Source of the DNA: Nocardia elegans NBRC 108235
Lineage (GTDB): Bacteria; Actinomycetota; Actinomycetes; Mycobacteriales; Mycobacteriaceae
Assembly (NCBI RefSeq): GCF_001612845.1
Contig: NZ_BDBF01000051.1
Span: forward strand, 1-60,664
Reading direction: 5' to 3'
Length of the DNA stretch: 60,664 bases
Made by a program: the position numbers and the translations under genes. The notes beneath the pieces are model-generated. The model worked only from the letters and a program-made list of their open reading frames with translations. It had not been told where the DNA came from and did no database searches. Of this stretch, positions 17,507-26,536 are shown piece by piece. Every line of letters begins with the position of its first letter. Position 1 is the first letter of the stretch.

Positions 17507-17569
17507 CTAGCGTTGCTAGCTTCTATGGCAACAGTAGATGAGTTCGACTAGCTTGTCTAGCACTGCTAG
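17507..17569. promoter_or_regulatory. Two CTAGC-N3-GCTAG palindromic operators
   Basis: CTAGCGTTGCTAG (17507-17519) and CTAGCACTGCTAG (17557-17569) are perfect palindromic half-site pairs exactly 50 bp apart. A partial site, GACTAGCTTGTCTAG, overlaps between them. They lie upstream of the DUF1772 gene, so binding there would block its promoter. The symmetry and size fit a TetR-family dimer; this is inference. Confidence 0.65.
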
Positions 17570-17574
17570 AAAAT

Positions 17575-18675
17575 TTACCGCCCCGCTCTGACCGGAAGCT
17601 CGGCGCACCGATCACCTGCGGCGTGCACGGGCGCCGGGCGCGGCCGAGGCACCGGCTCGGCACGACCGTCGAAGGCGTGCAGCACCGCGGCATCGGCACG
17701 CGGATCACCGACCGCGATCCGCGCACTGCCGTCGGGGTAACCCTTGGCCGCGATCCCCGCGCCCGCCAGCGTCGCGTGAGCCGCGGACCCCGGCAGGTAG
17801 AGAAAGTTGCCGCGGCTGCACGGCACGGCGAAACCCCTGTGCCGCAAAGCGGTTCGCAGCAGTTCGCGCTCGGCGGTGATATCGGCGATCCGTTCGGCGA
17901 GCTCCGCCGAGGCGGCATAGCAGGCGCGCACGGCGGCGACGGCGTAGTCGGGCATGCCGAACGGAAGTTGCAGTCGCCGCACCCGCGCGATCAGTTCCGG
18001 CGCGCCGAACGCATAGCCGATACGCAGTCCTGCCAGGCCGTACGCCTTCGAAAAGGTGCGCAACACAAGGAGGTTGGGATAGTGCGCGACGAGTTCGCAG
18101 GGGTCGATCGTTTCGGCGTCGGCCAGGAATTCCACGTAGGCCTCGTCCAGTATCACCGGAACATGCCGCGGCACACCGAACAGGAAAGCCTTCAGCTCCG
18201 CGGCGGGCGCCACGGTCCCGGTCGGATTGTGGGGGCGGCAGATCGCGACCAGTGCCGTGCGCTCGTCCACCGCCCGGGCCATCGCCGTCAGCCGCTGCCG
18301 TCCGCTCGCATCCAGGGGAACTCCCACGACGTCCAGACCCGCCATGGCGGCCATGATCGGATAGCCGTCGAAGGTCGGAGTCGCGAACACCATGCGCCGC
18401 CCCGGCCCCGAGACCGCCTGCATGATCTGCAGCACCACACCGGTCGCCCCCGCACCGACGACCACCTGATCGGGGTCGACGCCGAGGTGCGCGGCGATCA
18501 CGGCCGGCAGCCGCCGGGGCAGAAATTCCGGATACCGATTGGCGCCGCGAATCGCCTCGTTCACCACCGCGAGCACCGAAGGCAGTGGCGGAAAGGGGTT
18601 TTCGCTGAGCGTCAGATCGAACCGCGGCGGCGGTATCGGCTGCGTCACCGCGGTTTCACGGGCGGACGAATCCAT
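17575..18675 (-). CDS. HisC-like (fold type I) PLP aminotransferase, last gene of the ThDP/KASIII operon
   Basis: 366 residues from ATG 18675, which overlaps the stop of the KASIII-like gene by one base, so translation is coupled. It contains FDLTLSENPFPPLPSVLAVV at the N terminus, the substrate/PLP residues N150 in RPHNPTGT and D177 in ILDEAY, and the PLP lysine K210 in RTFSKAYGLAGLRIGYAFGA. It groups with histidinol-phosphate or aromatic aminotransferases by motif. Placement outside any his cluster and inside this operon suggests transamination of a keto intermediate of the pathway, such as an acyloin or beta-keto product, rather than histidine synthesis. Donor and acceptor are unknown. Confidence 0.9.
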   Translation of the reverse strand: MDSSARETAVTQPIPPPRFDLTLSENPFPPLPSVLAVVNEAIRGANRYPEFLPRRLPAVIAAHLGVDPDQVVVGAGATGVVLQIMQAVSGPGRRMVFATPTFDGYPIMAAMAGLDVVGVPLDASGRQRLTAMARAVDERTALVAICRPHNPTGTVAPAAELKAFLFGVPRHVPVILDEAYVEFLADAETIDPCELVAHYPNLLVLRTFSKAYGLAGLRIGYAFGAPELIARVRRLQLPFGMPDYAVAAVRACYAASAELAERIADITAERELLRTALRHRGFAVPCSRGNFLYLPGSAAHATLAGAGIAAKGYPDGSARIAVGDPRADAAVLHAFDGRAEPVPRPRPAPVHAAGDRCAELPVRAGR

Positions 18676-19712
18676 CACGCCGCACCCCATCGCACCGCGG
18701 CCGCGGCCGCGAAATCCCCGGCATGGGCGAAGGCCGCCAGGAGCACCACCGACCCGTTGCGCAACCGGCCGGCCCGGTTCTCGATATCCAGGGTCACCGG
18801 AATGCCGGCGGCGAACAGATTTCCGCACCGATCGAAGGAATCCGGATGCCGTTCCGCGGGCAGTTCCAGCGCATCGTGCCAGTTCCGCAGGAACAGCCGA
18901 TTCGGCTGATTGGTGACGAAGGTGTCGATATCGCGGCCTTTCACCCCGATGCGGTCGCATACCGCGAGGGCGAGTTCCGGGACCAGCCGGTTGCCGCGCG
19001 CGAAGACCTTCGTCACCTTCGATTCGGTGAAACTCACGCAGCCCTGTCCTTCCCCGGGCTCCCAGTACTTGCGTTCGGAGCCGGTGGAGAAATCCATATC
19101 CCCGGCGAATTCCGGGAAGGTGCGGCATTCGATATCGAGGATCGGCGCACTGTTGTCCTTGACCAGCAATCCCACCCCGCAGCCGTCCCCCGGCACCGGC
19201 GCCTGCGCGAGCTTGCGAATCTCGGTCTGGGTGAAGACCGGACCCGCGGTGTTCTGCGTCGTCGCGATCAGGGCGGTGCGGGCGTCGGTCGTCTGCAGAA
19301 TCATCCGGGCCAGCATCATCATGTGGATGAATGCCGCGCAGCCGCCGTTGTGCACGTCGAACACCCATTTCGGATTCATCCCCAGCCGCCGCGCCACCTC
19401 CGGCCCGGCGCCCATGACCGGATTGTCGGGGAGCTGGGTATGGGTGAGCAGCACGTCGATATCGGCGAGCGTGCCGGCGCCGTGCCGTTCGATCAGCGGC
19501 GCGACCGCGCGTTCGACCATATCCACGGCGGTTTCGTCGCGGCCCTTGTGATGGCGACCGTGCGGCGCGCGGAACATGACGTTCTTCGCCATCCGCTCCG
19601 AACGCGAGAATTGCGTGAAGTATTCGGTACCTACCGGCTCACCCGGCAGATAGCAGGCCACATCGACCAGACTGACCGGTGCCAGCCGCAGGGCGGGATC
19701 GGTGAAATCCAT
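18675..19712 (-). CDS. KASIII-like beta-ketoacyl synthase/acyltransferase with altered catalytic triad
   Basis: 345 residues from ATG 19712. The thiolase-fold FabH family is recognisable from VSLVDVACYLPGEPVGTEYF, the active-site Cys125 in VHNGGCAAFIHMM, and the C-terminal DRCGNLFAAGIPVTLDI. The usual catalytic His in an HQAN motif is replaced: the sequence reads TNQPNR (N268), while the triad Asn is present at N298. A C-N-N arrangement is unlikely to support normal decarboxylative condensation, so an acyl-transfer or unusual condensation role is inferred. It is coupled downstream to the aminotransferase and lies 12 bp after the SRPBCC gene. Confidence 0.88.
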   Translation of the reverse strand: MDFTDPALRLAPVSLVDVACYLPGEPVGTEYFTQFSRSERMAKNVMFRAPHGRHHKGRDETAVDMVERAVAPLIERHGAGTLADIDVLLTHTQLPDNPVMGAGPEVARRLGMNPKWVFDVHNGGCAAFIHMMMLARMILQTTDARTALIATTQNTAGPVFTQTEIRKLAQAPVPGDGCGVGLLVKDNSAPILDIECRTFPEFAGDMDFSTGSERKYWEPGEGQGCVSFTESKVTKVFARGNRLVPELALAVCDRIGVKGRDIDTFVTNQPNRLFLRNWHDALELPAERHPDSFDRCGNLFAAGIPVTLDIENRAGRLRNGSVVLLAAFAHAGDFAAAAAVRWGAA

Positions 19713-19724
19713 CTCGGCGTATCC

Positions 19725-20393
19725 TCACTTCATCCACTCGGGGGTGATCGGAAGTCCGTGCGCGGCACGGTATTCGGCGATCGCTTTCAGGTTGTCCAGC
19801 TCCAGCCGGTGTCCGGCGGAGAACATCTCCCAGAAATCGCCGACCCAGACCTTGCGGCCCGCCGGGGCCTTGTCGGGATAGGGATTCGCGTCGTAGAACG
19901 GGTGCCTGCAATTGGTCCACAGCACCACCGATCCGGGCTTGTTCAACACCACCTGGGCGTCGACGACCCGCATCAGATAGACCATCCACAGGTGTTCACC
20001 CTGATCCCACGCACAGTGGTAATCCACGGTCATCGCATCCGGATTGGCCTCGGTGCGCGTGAAGATCCGGGTGTCCTTGCCCAGCCGGTCGTAGGATTCC
20101 CACAACCCCGGGGTGGCGGTTTCGGTGAATCCGCGCAGACTGTAGGTCCACTCCTCCAAACTCTGTGTGTGCGAGAGGTATTCGTACAGTTCGCGCGGGG
20201 GTGCGGCGATATAGTCCTGCACCGGGCAGAATTGGCCGAAGATCTGGTCGTGGGGATAGACCGAGCGCAGCATATCCATGATGATCGGCGTGGTCTCCTC
20301 GCGATCGGAATTCTCGATGCGCAACAACCCGGGAATTGCGCGGTGCGGAAGATCGGGAATATCGCTGAGAGCGGGTGCGGTGCTGGTGGTCAC
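19725..20393 (-). CDS. SRPBCC (polyketide cyclase/START-like) protein
   Basis: 222 residues from GTG 20393, whose GTGA overlaps the stop of the ThDP enzyme gene. The longer frame upstream is antisense-like and was discarded. The fold is suggested by IAAPPRELYEYLSHTQSLEE at the first strand/helix and by TEANPDAMTVDYHCAWDQGE, MVYLMRVVDAQVVLNKPGSV and FWEMFSAGHRLELDNLKAIA, where the last is the long C-terminal helix. SRPBCC proteins bind hydrophobic ligands and often act as cyclases or dehydratases in biosynthetic clusters. Here it may shape or shield the product of the ThDP and KASIII-like enzymes. Confidence 0.75.
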   Translation of the reverse strand: MTTSTAPALSDIPDLPHRAIPGLLRIENSDREETTPIIMDMLRSVYPHDQIFGQFCPVQDYIAAPPRELYEYLSHTQSLEEWTYSLRGFTETATPGLWESYDRLGKDTRIFTRTEANPDAMTVDYHCAWDQGEHLWMVYLMRVVDAQVVLNKPGSVVLWTNCRHPFYDANPYPDKAPAGRKVWVGDFWEMFSAGHRLELDNLKAIAEYRAAHGLPITPEWMK

Positions 20394-22072
20394 GGATTCC
20401 TCCTCGGTGCGGACAGGAAGGGGATGAACGGCGGTATCTCGTCGGGATCGCAATCGATCGAAACGAACGAGGGCCCGGGCGTTTCCAGGCAGTACGACAG
20501 CACTGTCGCGAGCTCGGCCGGCGTCGCCGGCGAGAAGGAGGGCAGATCCGGGAACATCGCCGCCATGCCGGCTCCCAGATGTGCTTTGTGGAATCTGTTG
20601 AAGCTGTAGCGATCTCCGTAGAACAGTTGCTCCCGGGTCACGCACATGGCATGCGCGGAATTGTCGAGTACGACGAAGGTCACCGGCAGCCCGTACTGGA
20701 TCGCGGTGTGAATCTCCATGCCGTGCATGTAGAAGGCGCCGTCACCGGCCACCACCACGGTGCGCCGCTCGGTCCCGTCCTCGCGGTGCCGGCGGGCGAA
20801 ACAGGACCCGATGGCGGCGCCGAAGGCGTAGCCCATACCGCCCATACCGAGGGCGACGACGAAGCGGCCGTCGCGCGGCGGGCGGAGATGATGCACCACC
20901 GATGCCCCGGTATTGCCCGCGTCGGCGAAGACATCGGTATCGGAATGCAGTGTGCCGTTGAGTGTTTCGACAATGTCGCGATAGCGCAGGCCCGGTCCGT
21001 TCGCGGGCGGCACCGGCAGCGGGTCCGGCATCCGCTGGCTCCGGGGATCCACCCGGTGCACCCGGCCCGCGCCGGCACTCAGCGCCGACGTGAGTTCGCG
21101 GAGTGTGGCGGCCAGATCGGTACTGGTGGCGTGAACCGCGGGGAGGTAGGGCGGCTCACTGCCGACCGACGCCGTCGACGCGCCCAGCACCGATTCCAGT
21201 CCGGCGCGCGCGGTGACCGGCATCCGGGTGCCGACCAGCAGGCACAGGGCGCTGCCGTGCAGGGCGTCGGCCAGTTCGGTATGGCCCATACTTCCGGCGA
21301 CACCGAGAAATCCTTGTTCGGTGCAGTCGTACACATCCTTGGCGTCCGGCGCGACGCCGACCCCGGCGTCGAGAACCGCTGCCAGATCACGCAGTTCGGC
21401 ACGAGCATCGTCGCGGGCGACCTGGGCTCCCGCGATGATCACGACCTTGCCGACCGCCCGGGCCGCCCGCAGCCCCTCCAGGAGCCGCTCGATACCGGCG
21501 TCGTCCCGGCCGTGTACCGGACGCGGTGCGACGAACGGGCCGGCGCGAAGTTCGGCCTGCTGAACATCCTTGGGCAGCAGCAGAACCGCCGGTCCGCCCG
21601 CTCGGGCGGCCGCGACGGCGCGCGAGAGATGGTCCGGAAGCGAGGCGGGCGTCTCCACCCGTGCGCAATACAGCGCGATCGTGTCGAAAAGTTCGGCGGC
21701 GTCGAAGGTTCCGGCTCGGCCGCTGGAATCCTGGAAGGCGCCTTTACCTTCGAGGCCGGTCGGCGCCTGCCCCACCAACGCGAGCACGGGGACCCGGGAG
21801 GCGTGCGATTCCGCCAATCCGGCAACGAGATTCATCGCTCCACCACCGGAGGTCGCGCAGACGACGCCGAGACCCGCGGTGGAACGGGCATAACCGTCGG
21901 CCATGGTGGCGGCGGCGAATTCGTGTTTGGCCACCACCGCCGTGATCCGGTCCGAGGCGTCGTAGGCCGCGTCGTAGAGATCTTCGATGTTGGCGCCGTC
22001 GACGCCGAAGATGTGTCGCACTCCCATGTCCGATACGGCCCGCACCAGGTAGTCGACCAGTCGTGACGGCAT
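20390..22072 (-). CDS. Thiamine-diphosphate-dependent enzyme (acetolactate synthase/2-oxoacid decarboxylase fold), first gene of operon
   Basis: 560 residues from ATG 22072. The N-terminal Pyr domain has the activating Glu51 in VVAKHEFAAATMADGYARST. The C-terminal PP domain has the ThDP/Mg motif GDG (443-445) and N471, spaced 25 residues apart, in VVVAGDGAFYMHGMEIHTAI and VLDNSAHAMC. The middle domain (AVGKVVIIAGAQVARDDARA) is present. It could form acyloins or 2-acetolactate-like products by decarboxylation and carboligation. No ilvN-type regulatory subunit or amino-acid gene neighbours it, so a secondary pathway is likely. The neighbouring genes follow with overlaps of 1-4 bp or a gap of 12 bp. 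Confidence 0.9.
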   Translation of the reverse strand: MPSRLVDYLVRAVSDMGVRHIFGVDGANIEDLYDAAYDASDRITAVVAKHEFAAATMADGYARSTAGLGVVCATSGGGAMNLVAGLAESHASRVPVLALVGQAPTGLEGKGAFQDSSGRAGTFDAAELFDTIALYCARVETPASLPDHLSRAVAAARAGGPAVLLLPKDVQQAELRAGPFVAPRPVHGRDDAGIERLLEGLRAARAVGKVVIIAGAQVARDDARAELRDLAAVLDAGVGVAPDAKDVYDCTEQGFLGVAGSMGHTELADALHGSALCLLVGTRMPVTARAGLESVLGASTASVGSEPPYLPAVHATSTDLAATLRELTSALSAGAGRVHRVDPRSQRMPDPLPVPPANGPGLRYRDIVETLNGTLHSDTDVFADAGNTGASVVHHLRPPRDGRFVVALGMGGMGYAFGAAIGSCFARRHREDGTERRTVVVAGDGAFYMHGMEIHTAIQYGLPVTFVVLDNSAHAMCVTREQLFYGDRYSFNRFHKAHLGAGMAAMFPDLPSFSPATPAELATVLSYCLETPGPSFVSIDCDPDEIPPFIPFLSAPRRNP

Positions 22073-22204
22073 CGCCGCTCCTTCCCGTATGGGTTCCGAA
22101 GCCGGCCGCGCTGCCGGAACGAACGCACTCAGCGGGGATACGAAGCACGCACCCGACCGGTTCACCGTTCTCGCGCGCCTTCGCAAAAAGACCCTCTTGT
22201 GTGT

Positions 22205-22224
22205 ATGTATACATCTACGTATAG
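22205..22224. promoter_or_regulatory. Operator-like palindromes in the divergent EXLDI/ThDP-operon promoter
   Basis: ATGTATACAT (22205-22214) is a perfect palindrome, and TATAC-ATCTAC-GTATA (22208-22223) is an overlapping inverted repeat. They lie 8-27 bp before the EXLDI start and within the 159-bp gap to the divergent ThDP gene. The A/T-rich core stands out in this GC-rich genome. They are candidate sites for the EXLDI protein or another repressor controlling both directions. Confidence 0.5.
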
Positions 22225-22231
22225 TTGGGCC

Positions 22232-22747
22232 ATGCCGAACAAGACCGTATATGTCTCCGATGACGATCTCCCCCTGTTCCAGCGCGCGCAGGAGCTGGTC
22301 GGCGGCAATCTCTCGGGTGCGATCGTGACGGCACTGCGCCGATACATCGAGCTGGAGGAGGGGCGGCTGCAGGGATTCGACGAGATCGTCCTGCGCGTCG
22401 GCCACAACGGCGCCCGGCAGGTGCGATTCTCGGGAGTGCTGCTCACCGAGTCGAGCGATATGGGCGACGAGCGTTTCGAGCGCATTCGCGTATTCCGCAC
22501 GCGCAAGGGCAAATTCGTGCTGCACCGGCAGCGTTCGGAATGGACCGACTACCCGACCGACACGAACTGGCTGAAGGATCTGACCAATTGGCGGCGGATG
22601 CTCGGCGTCACCGATCCGGACTGGGGCGAATTCACCATGGACATCTACGACTCACCGGCCGACCTGAAAGGCAGGGTTCCCGACAAGCTGTACAACCGCA
22701 TCAGCGATCTGACCGAGCATCCGCAGATCGAGGATCTCGACATCTGA
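22232..22747 (+). CDS. EXLDI family protein (TIGR04342), possible ribbon-helix-helix regulator
   Basis: 171 residues from ATG 22232. An upstream ATG at 22199 lies inside the operator region and is rejected. The protein ends in IEDLDI, the hallmark tail of this family. The N terminus, PNKTVYVSDDDLPLFQRAQE LVGG then LSGAIVTALRRYIELEE, looks like a ribbon-helix-helix DNA-binding unit. The middle (RIRVFRTRKGKFVLHRQRSE) and the C terminus (DPDWGEFTMDIYDSPADLKG) form a family-specific domain. It is followed by a DrrAB-type exporter. I infer that it autoregulates and controls the exporter, and perhaps the divergent operon. Confidence 0.85.
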   Translation: MPNKTVYVSDDDLPLFQRAQELVGGNLSGAIVTALRRYIELEEGRLQGFDEIVLRVGHNGARQVRFSGVLLTESSDMGDERFERIRVFRTRKGKFVLHRQRSEWTDYPTDTNWLKDLTNWRRMLGVTDPDWGEFTMDIYDSPADLKGRVPDKLYNRISDLTEHPQIEDLDI

Positions 22748-22879
22748 TCGACCACTTCGAGCCGAATTAGCCTCGGCCGCACGACAACTCGATATCGACC
22801 CACCTTGTCCGCCGAAATCCTGCGGACACGGCTCGGTCGACGCATGCATTCATCGCAATCTTATTATGAAAGGACGACC

Positions 22880-23814
<935 letters not shown>

Positions 23815-23818
<4 letters not shown>

Positions 23819-24579
23819 CCACGCACACCCTCGCCGACTCCCGCACGATGCTGCGCCGGAACCTGGTGCACGCCAAGCGTTATCCCGGCATGACGATCAG
23901 CATGTTCATCATGCCGCTGGTGATGTTGCTGATGTTCAATTACATCTTCGGTGGCGCACTGGAGAAGGCCACCGGCGGCAGTTACATCGACTACCTGGTC
24001 CCCGGCATGATGTTGATCATTCCGGCCTATCTGGTGGTCGGGGTCGCGGTGGCCATAGCCTCGGATATGACCAAGGGCATCGTGAACCGGTTCCGGACCA
24101 TGCCCATGGCACATTCCTCGATCCTCACCGGCCAGGTCGCCGGGACCGTGATCCAAGGCGTGCTGGGTGTCGGCCTGATGGTCGCAGTCGCGGCGCTGAT
24201 CGGCTTCCGTCCCGACGCCACCGTCGTGGAATGGCTCGCCGCCTTCGGCCTCATCGCCCTGGTGATCTTCGGATTGGCATGGCTCGGAGTGGGTTTCGGA
24301 TTGGCCGCCAAAACACCGGAGAGCGCGAGCAATACCCCGACTCCGCTGATCTTCCTCCCCTTTCTCGGCAGCGGCCTGGCTCCCACCGACACCATGCCCG
24401 CCGGTGTCCGGCAATTCGCCGAGTATCAGCCCTTCACGCCCCTGACCGAAACACTGCGCGGACTGCTCATGGGCACGGCCATCGGAGGCAACGGCATCGC
24501 GGCGGTGGCCTGGTGCGTCGGCTTCGCGGTGGTCGGCTATCTCTGGTCGCGCTCACTGTTCCGCCGCAAGACCAACTGA
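23815..24579 (+). CDS. ABC-2 type permease, DrrB type
   Basis: 254 residues from ATG 23815 (ATGA overlap with the ATPase stop). Six membrane helices run from ISMFIMPLVMLLMFNYIFGG to AVAWCVGFAVVGYLWSRSLF. The ABC-2 signature includes VNRFRTMPMAHSSILTGQVA and FLPFLGSGLAPTDTMPAGVR followed by FAEYQPFTPLTETLRGLLMG, typical of the daunorubicin-resistance permeases. It forms an exporter with the preceding ATPase. Confidence 0.93.
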
Positions 24580-24658
24580 GCTACCACCCAGTGATTAACG
24601 GACATACCGGTCGAAACCCCGCCGTCCTCGCGTGAGAACGTAGGAACGAGGCCGATCG

Positions 24659-24688
24659 GGCCCGGGCCGGTGCCATCCGGCCCGGGCC
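24659..24688 (+). terminator. Hairpin after the exporter genes
   Basis: A perfect 12-bp inverted repeat (GGCCCGGGCCGG at 24659-24670, complementary arm 24677-24688) with a 6-nt loop separates the permease from gdhA. Confidence 0.75.
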
Positions 24689-24722
24689 GTCGGCGCAGTC
24701 GACGACCGGAAGGAGTGCGTCC

Positions 24723-26072
24723 ATGGCCGCCCTGGACGAGAAGCTGCAGGACATCTATGCCGAGGTACTGCAGCGCAACCCCGGTGAATCGGAATTCCAT
24801 CAAGCCGTGCGCGAAGTGCTAGACAGCCTCGGACCGGTCGTCGCCAAACATCCCCAGTACGTCGACGCGGCGGTGATCCGGCGGTTGTGCGAGCCCGAGC
24901 GGCAGATCATCTTCCGCGTGCCGTGGGTCGACGACAGCGGCACGGTGCAGATCAACCGCGGTTTCCGGGTCGAGTTCAACTCCGCGCTCGGCCCCTACAA
25001 AGGCGGTCTGCGGTTCCATCCGTCGGTCTATCTGGGCATCGTCAAATTCCTGGGATTCGAGCAGATCTTCAAGAACGCGCTCACCGGAATGCCGATCGGC
25101 GGCGCTAAGGGTGGTTCGGATTTCGACCCGAAGGGGCGGTCGGACGCGGAGGTGATGCGCTTCTGCCAGTCCTTCATGACCGAGCTCTACCGGCATATCG
25201 GCGAGCACACCGACGTTCCGGCCGGTGATATCGGCGTGGGCGGTCGCGAGATCGGCTATCTGTTCGGCCAGTACAAACGCATCACCAACCGCTACGAATC
25301 CGGCGTGCTCACCGGCAAGGGGCTGAGCTGGGGTGGCTCGCAGGTACGCCCTGAGGCGACCGGATACGGCACCGTCTTCTTCACCGAGCAGATCCTCGAC
25401 CGGCGCGGCGACAGCTTCGAGGGCAAACGCGTGGTGATCTCCGGCTCGGGCAATGTCGCCATCTACGCCGTGGAGAAGGTGCACCAACTGGGCGGCACCG
25501 TCGTCGCCTGTTCGGACTCCTCGGGCTACATCGTCGACGACAAGGGTATCGATCTCGAACTGCTCAAGGAGATCAAGCACGACCGGCGCGGGCGCATCCA
25601 CGAATATCCCGACATCGCCCGTGGCTCGGCGTATTTCGTGGATTCCGGCTCGATCTGGGCGGTGCCCTGCGATATCGCGCTGCCCTGTGCGACGCAGAAC
25701 GAACTCAACGGCAGCGATGCCCGCCGGCTGATCGAGAACGGCTGCGCCATCGTGGCCGAAGGCGCCAATATGCCCTGCACCCCCGAGGCATCCCGGTTGC
25801 TGGTCGACGCGGGCGTGACCTTCGCACCGGGCAAGGCCGCCAATGCGGGCGGGGTGGCCACCAGCGCACTCGAGATGCAACAGAACGCTTCCCGCGATTC
25901 GTGGAGCTTCGAACACACCGAACAGCGCCTCGAGACGATCATGCGAGGCATCCACGACCGCTGCCTCGAGACCGCCGAAGAGTACGGGACCCCGGGCGAT
26001 TACGTCGCCGGTGCGAACATCGCCGGTTTCACCCAGGTCGCCGACGCGATGCTGGCACTGGGGATCGTCTAG
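24723..26072 (+). CDS. gdhA: NADP-specific glutamate dehydrogenase
   Basis: 449 residues from ATG 24723 after GGAAGGAG. It interconverts 2-oxoglutarate plus ammonium with glutamate. The family block FRVEFNSALGPYKGGLRFHP carries the substrate lysines, KNALTGMPIGGAKGGSDFDP follows, and the cofactor domain has VVISGSGNVAIYAVEKVHQL and CSDSSGYIVDDKG. The C-terminal NAGGVATSALEMQQNASRDS is standard. Length equals that of the hexameric small GdhA. Cytosolic ammonium assimilation. Monocistronic, with hairpins on both sides. Confidence 0.97.
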   Translation: MAALDEKLQDIYAEVLQRNPGESEFHQAVREVLDSLGPVVAKHPQYVDAAVIRRLCEPERQIIFRVPWVDDSGTVQINRGFRVEFNSALGPYKGGLRFHPSVYLGIVKFLGFEQIFKNALTGMPIGGAKGGSDFDPKGRSDAEVMRFCQSFMTELYRHIGEHTDVPAGDIGVGGREIGYLFGQYKRITNRYESGVLTGKGLSWGGSQVRPEATGYGTVFFTEQILDRRGDSFEGKRVVISGSGNVAIYAVEKVHQLGGTVVACSDSSGYIVDDKGIDLELLKEIKHDRRGRIHEYPDIARGSAYFVDSGSIWAVPCDIALPCATQNELNGSDARRLIENGCAIVAEGANMPCTPEASRLLVDAGVTFAPGKAANAGGVATSALEMQQNASRDSWSFEHTEQRLETIMRGIHDRCLETAEEYGTPGDYVAGANIAGFTQVADAMLALGIV

Positions 26073-26076
26073 GACT

Positions 26077-26100
26077 CGGCCGGCCGGAACGCGCCGGCCG
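26077..26100 (+). terminator. Hairpin after gdhA
   Basis: CGGCCGGC (26077-26084) pairs with GCCGGCCG (26093-26100) immediately after the gdhA stop codon. Confidence 0.55.
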
Positions 26101-26127
26101 GATGCTCATTCCGGCATCATCGGTGCC

Positions 26128-26517
26128 ATGCCCGTTCTCGGAACGTTTCGGCCCAATCCGCCGCCGTCCGTCGGTACGCGCAGCCGGGTGCTGATGCGGC
26201 TGCGGGTGGCGCGGTGGCAGTTCCTGCTCCGGCAGACGATCGTCGAACCGGGCGGTGACAGTGGTTGGCACTATCACGACGGCACGCTGTTCGTCCTGGT
26301 CACCGGCAGCACTCTCGACCATCCCGGCACCGACTGCGTCCCGGTCGCCTATCGCCCGGGGCGGATATTCCGCGAGCCCGCCGGCGCCGCCCACGCCCAC
26401 GCCGCCCGCAACCGCACGCGAAAACCCTTGCGGCTCACGGTGTTCTACGTGCTCCCGGCCGGTAGTCCGCTCTCCCGCTCGATCCCCGCACCGGAGTGCG
26501 ACCCGGACCGACGATAG
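26128..26517 (+). CDS. Cupin-domain protein
   Basis: 129 residues from ATG 26128. The single cupin barrel shows the first motif GGDSGWHYHDGTLFVLVTGS (metal-type His residues with acid) and the second FREPAGAAHAHAARN. The N terminus, RLRVARWQFLLRQTIVEPGG, fits the first strands. A small ligand- or metal-binding role is likely, but no substrate can be named. It converges with the HAD gene 19 bp away. Confidence 0.8.
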   Translation: MPVLGTFRPNPPPSVGTRSRVLMRLRVARWQFLLRQTIVEPGGDSGWHYHDGTLFVLVTGSTLDHPGTDCVPVAYRPGRIFREPAGAAHAHAARNRTRKPLRLTVFYVLPAGSPLSRSIPAPECDPDRR

Positions 26518-26536
26518 GACGTGTGCCTGCCCGGTA

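Noticed and set aside
17575..18675. Histidine-biosynthesis role for the HisC-like aminotransferase
   Set aside because: No other his genes nearby and it is translationally coupled to the KASIII-like gene, so a pathway-specific role is more likely.
20390..22072. Housekeeping acetolactate synthase (ilvB)
   Set aside because: No ilvN/ilvC neighbours and an operon partner set that points to secondary metabolism; the fold alone does not settle substrate.
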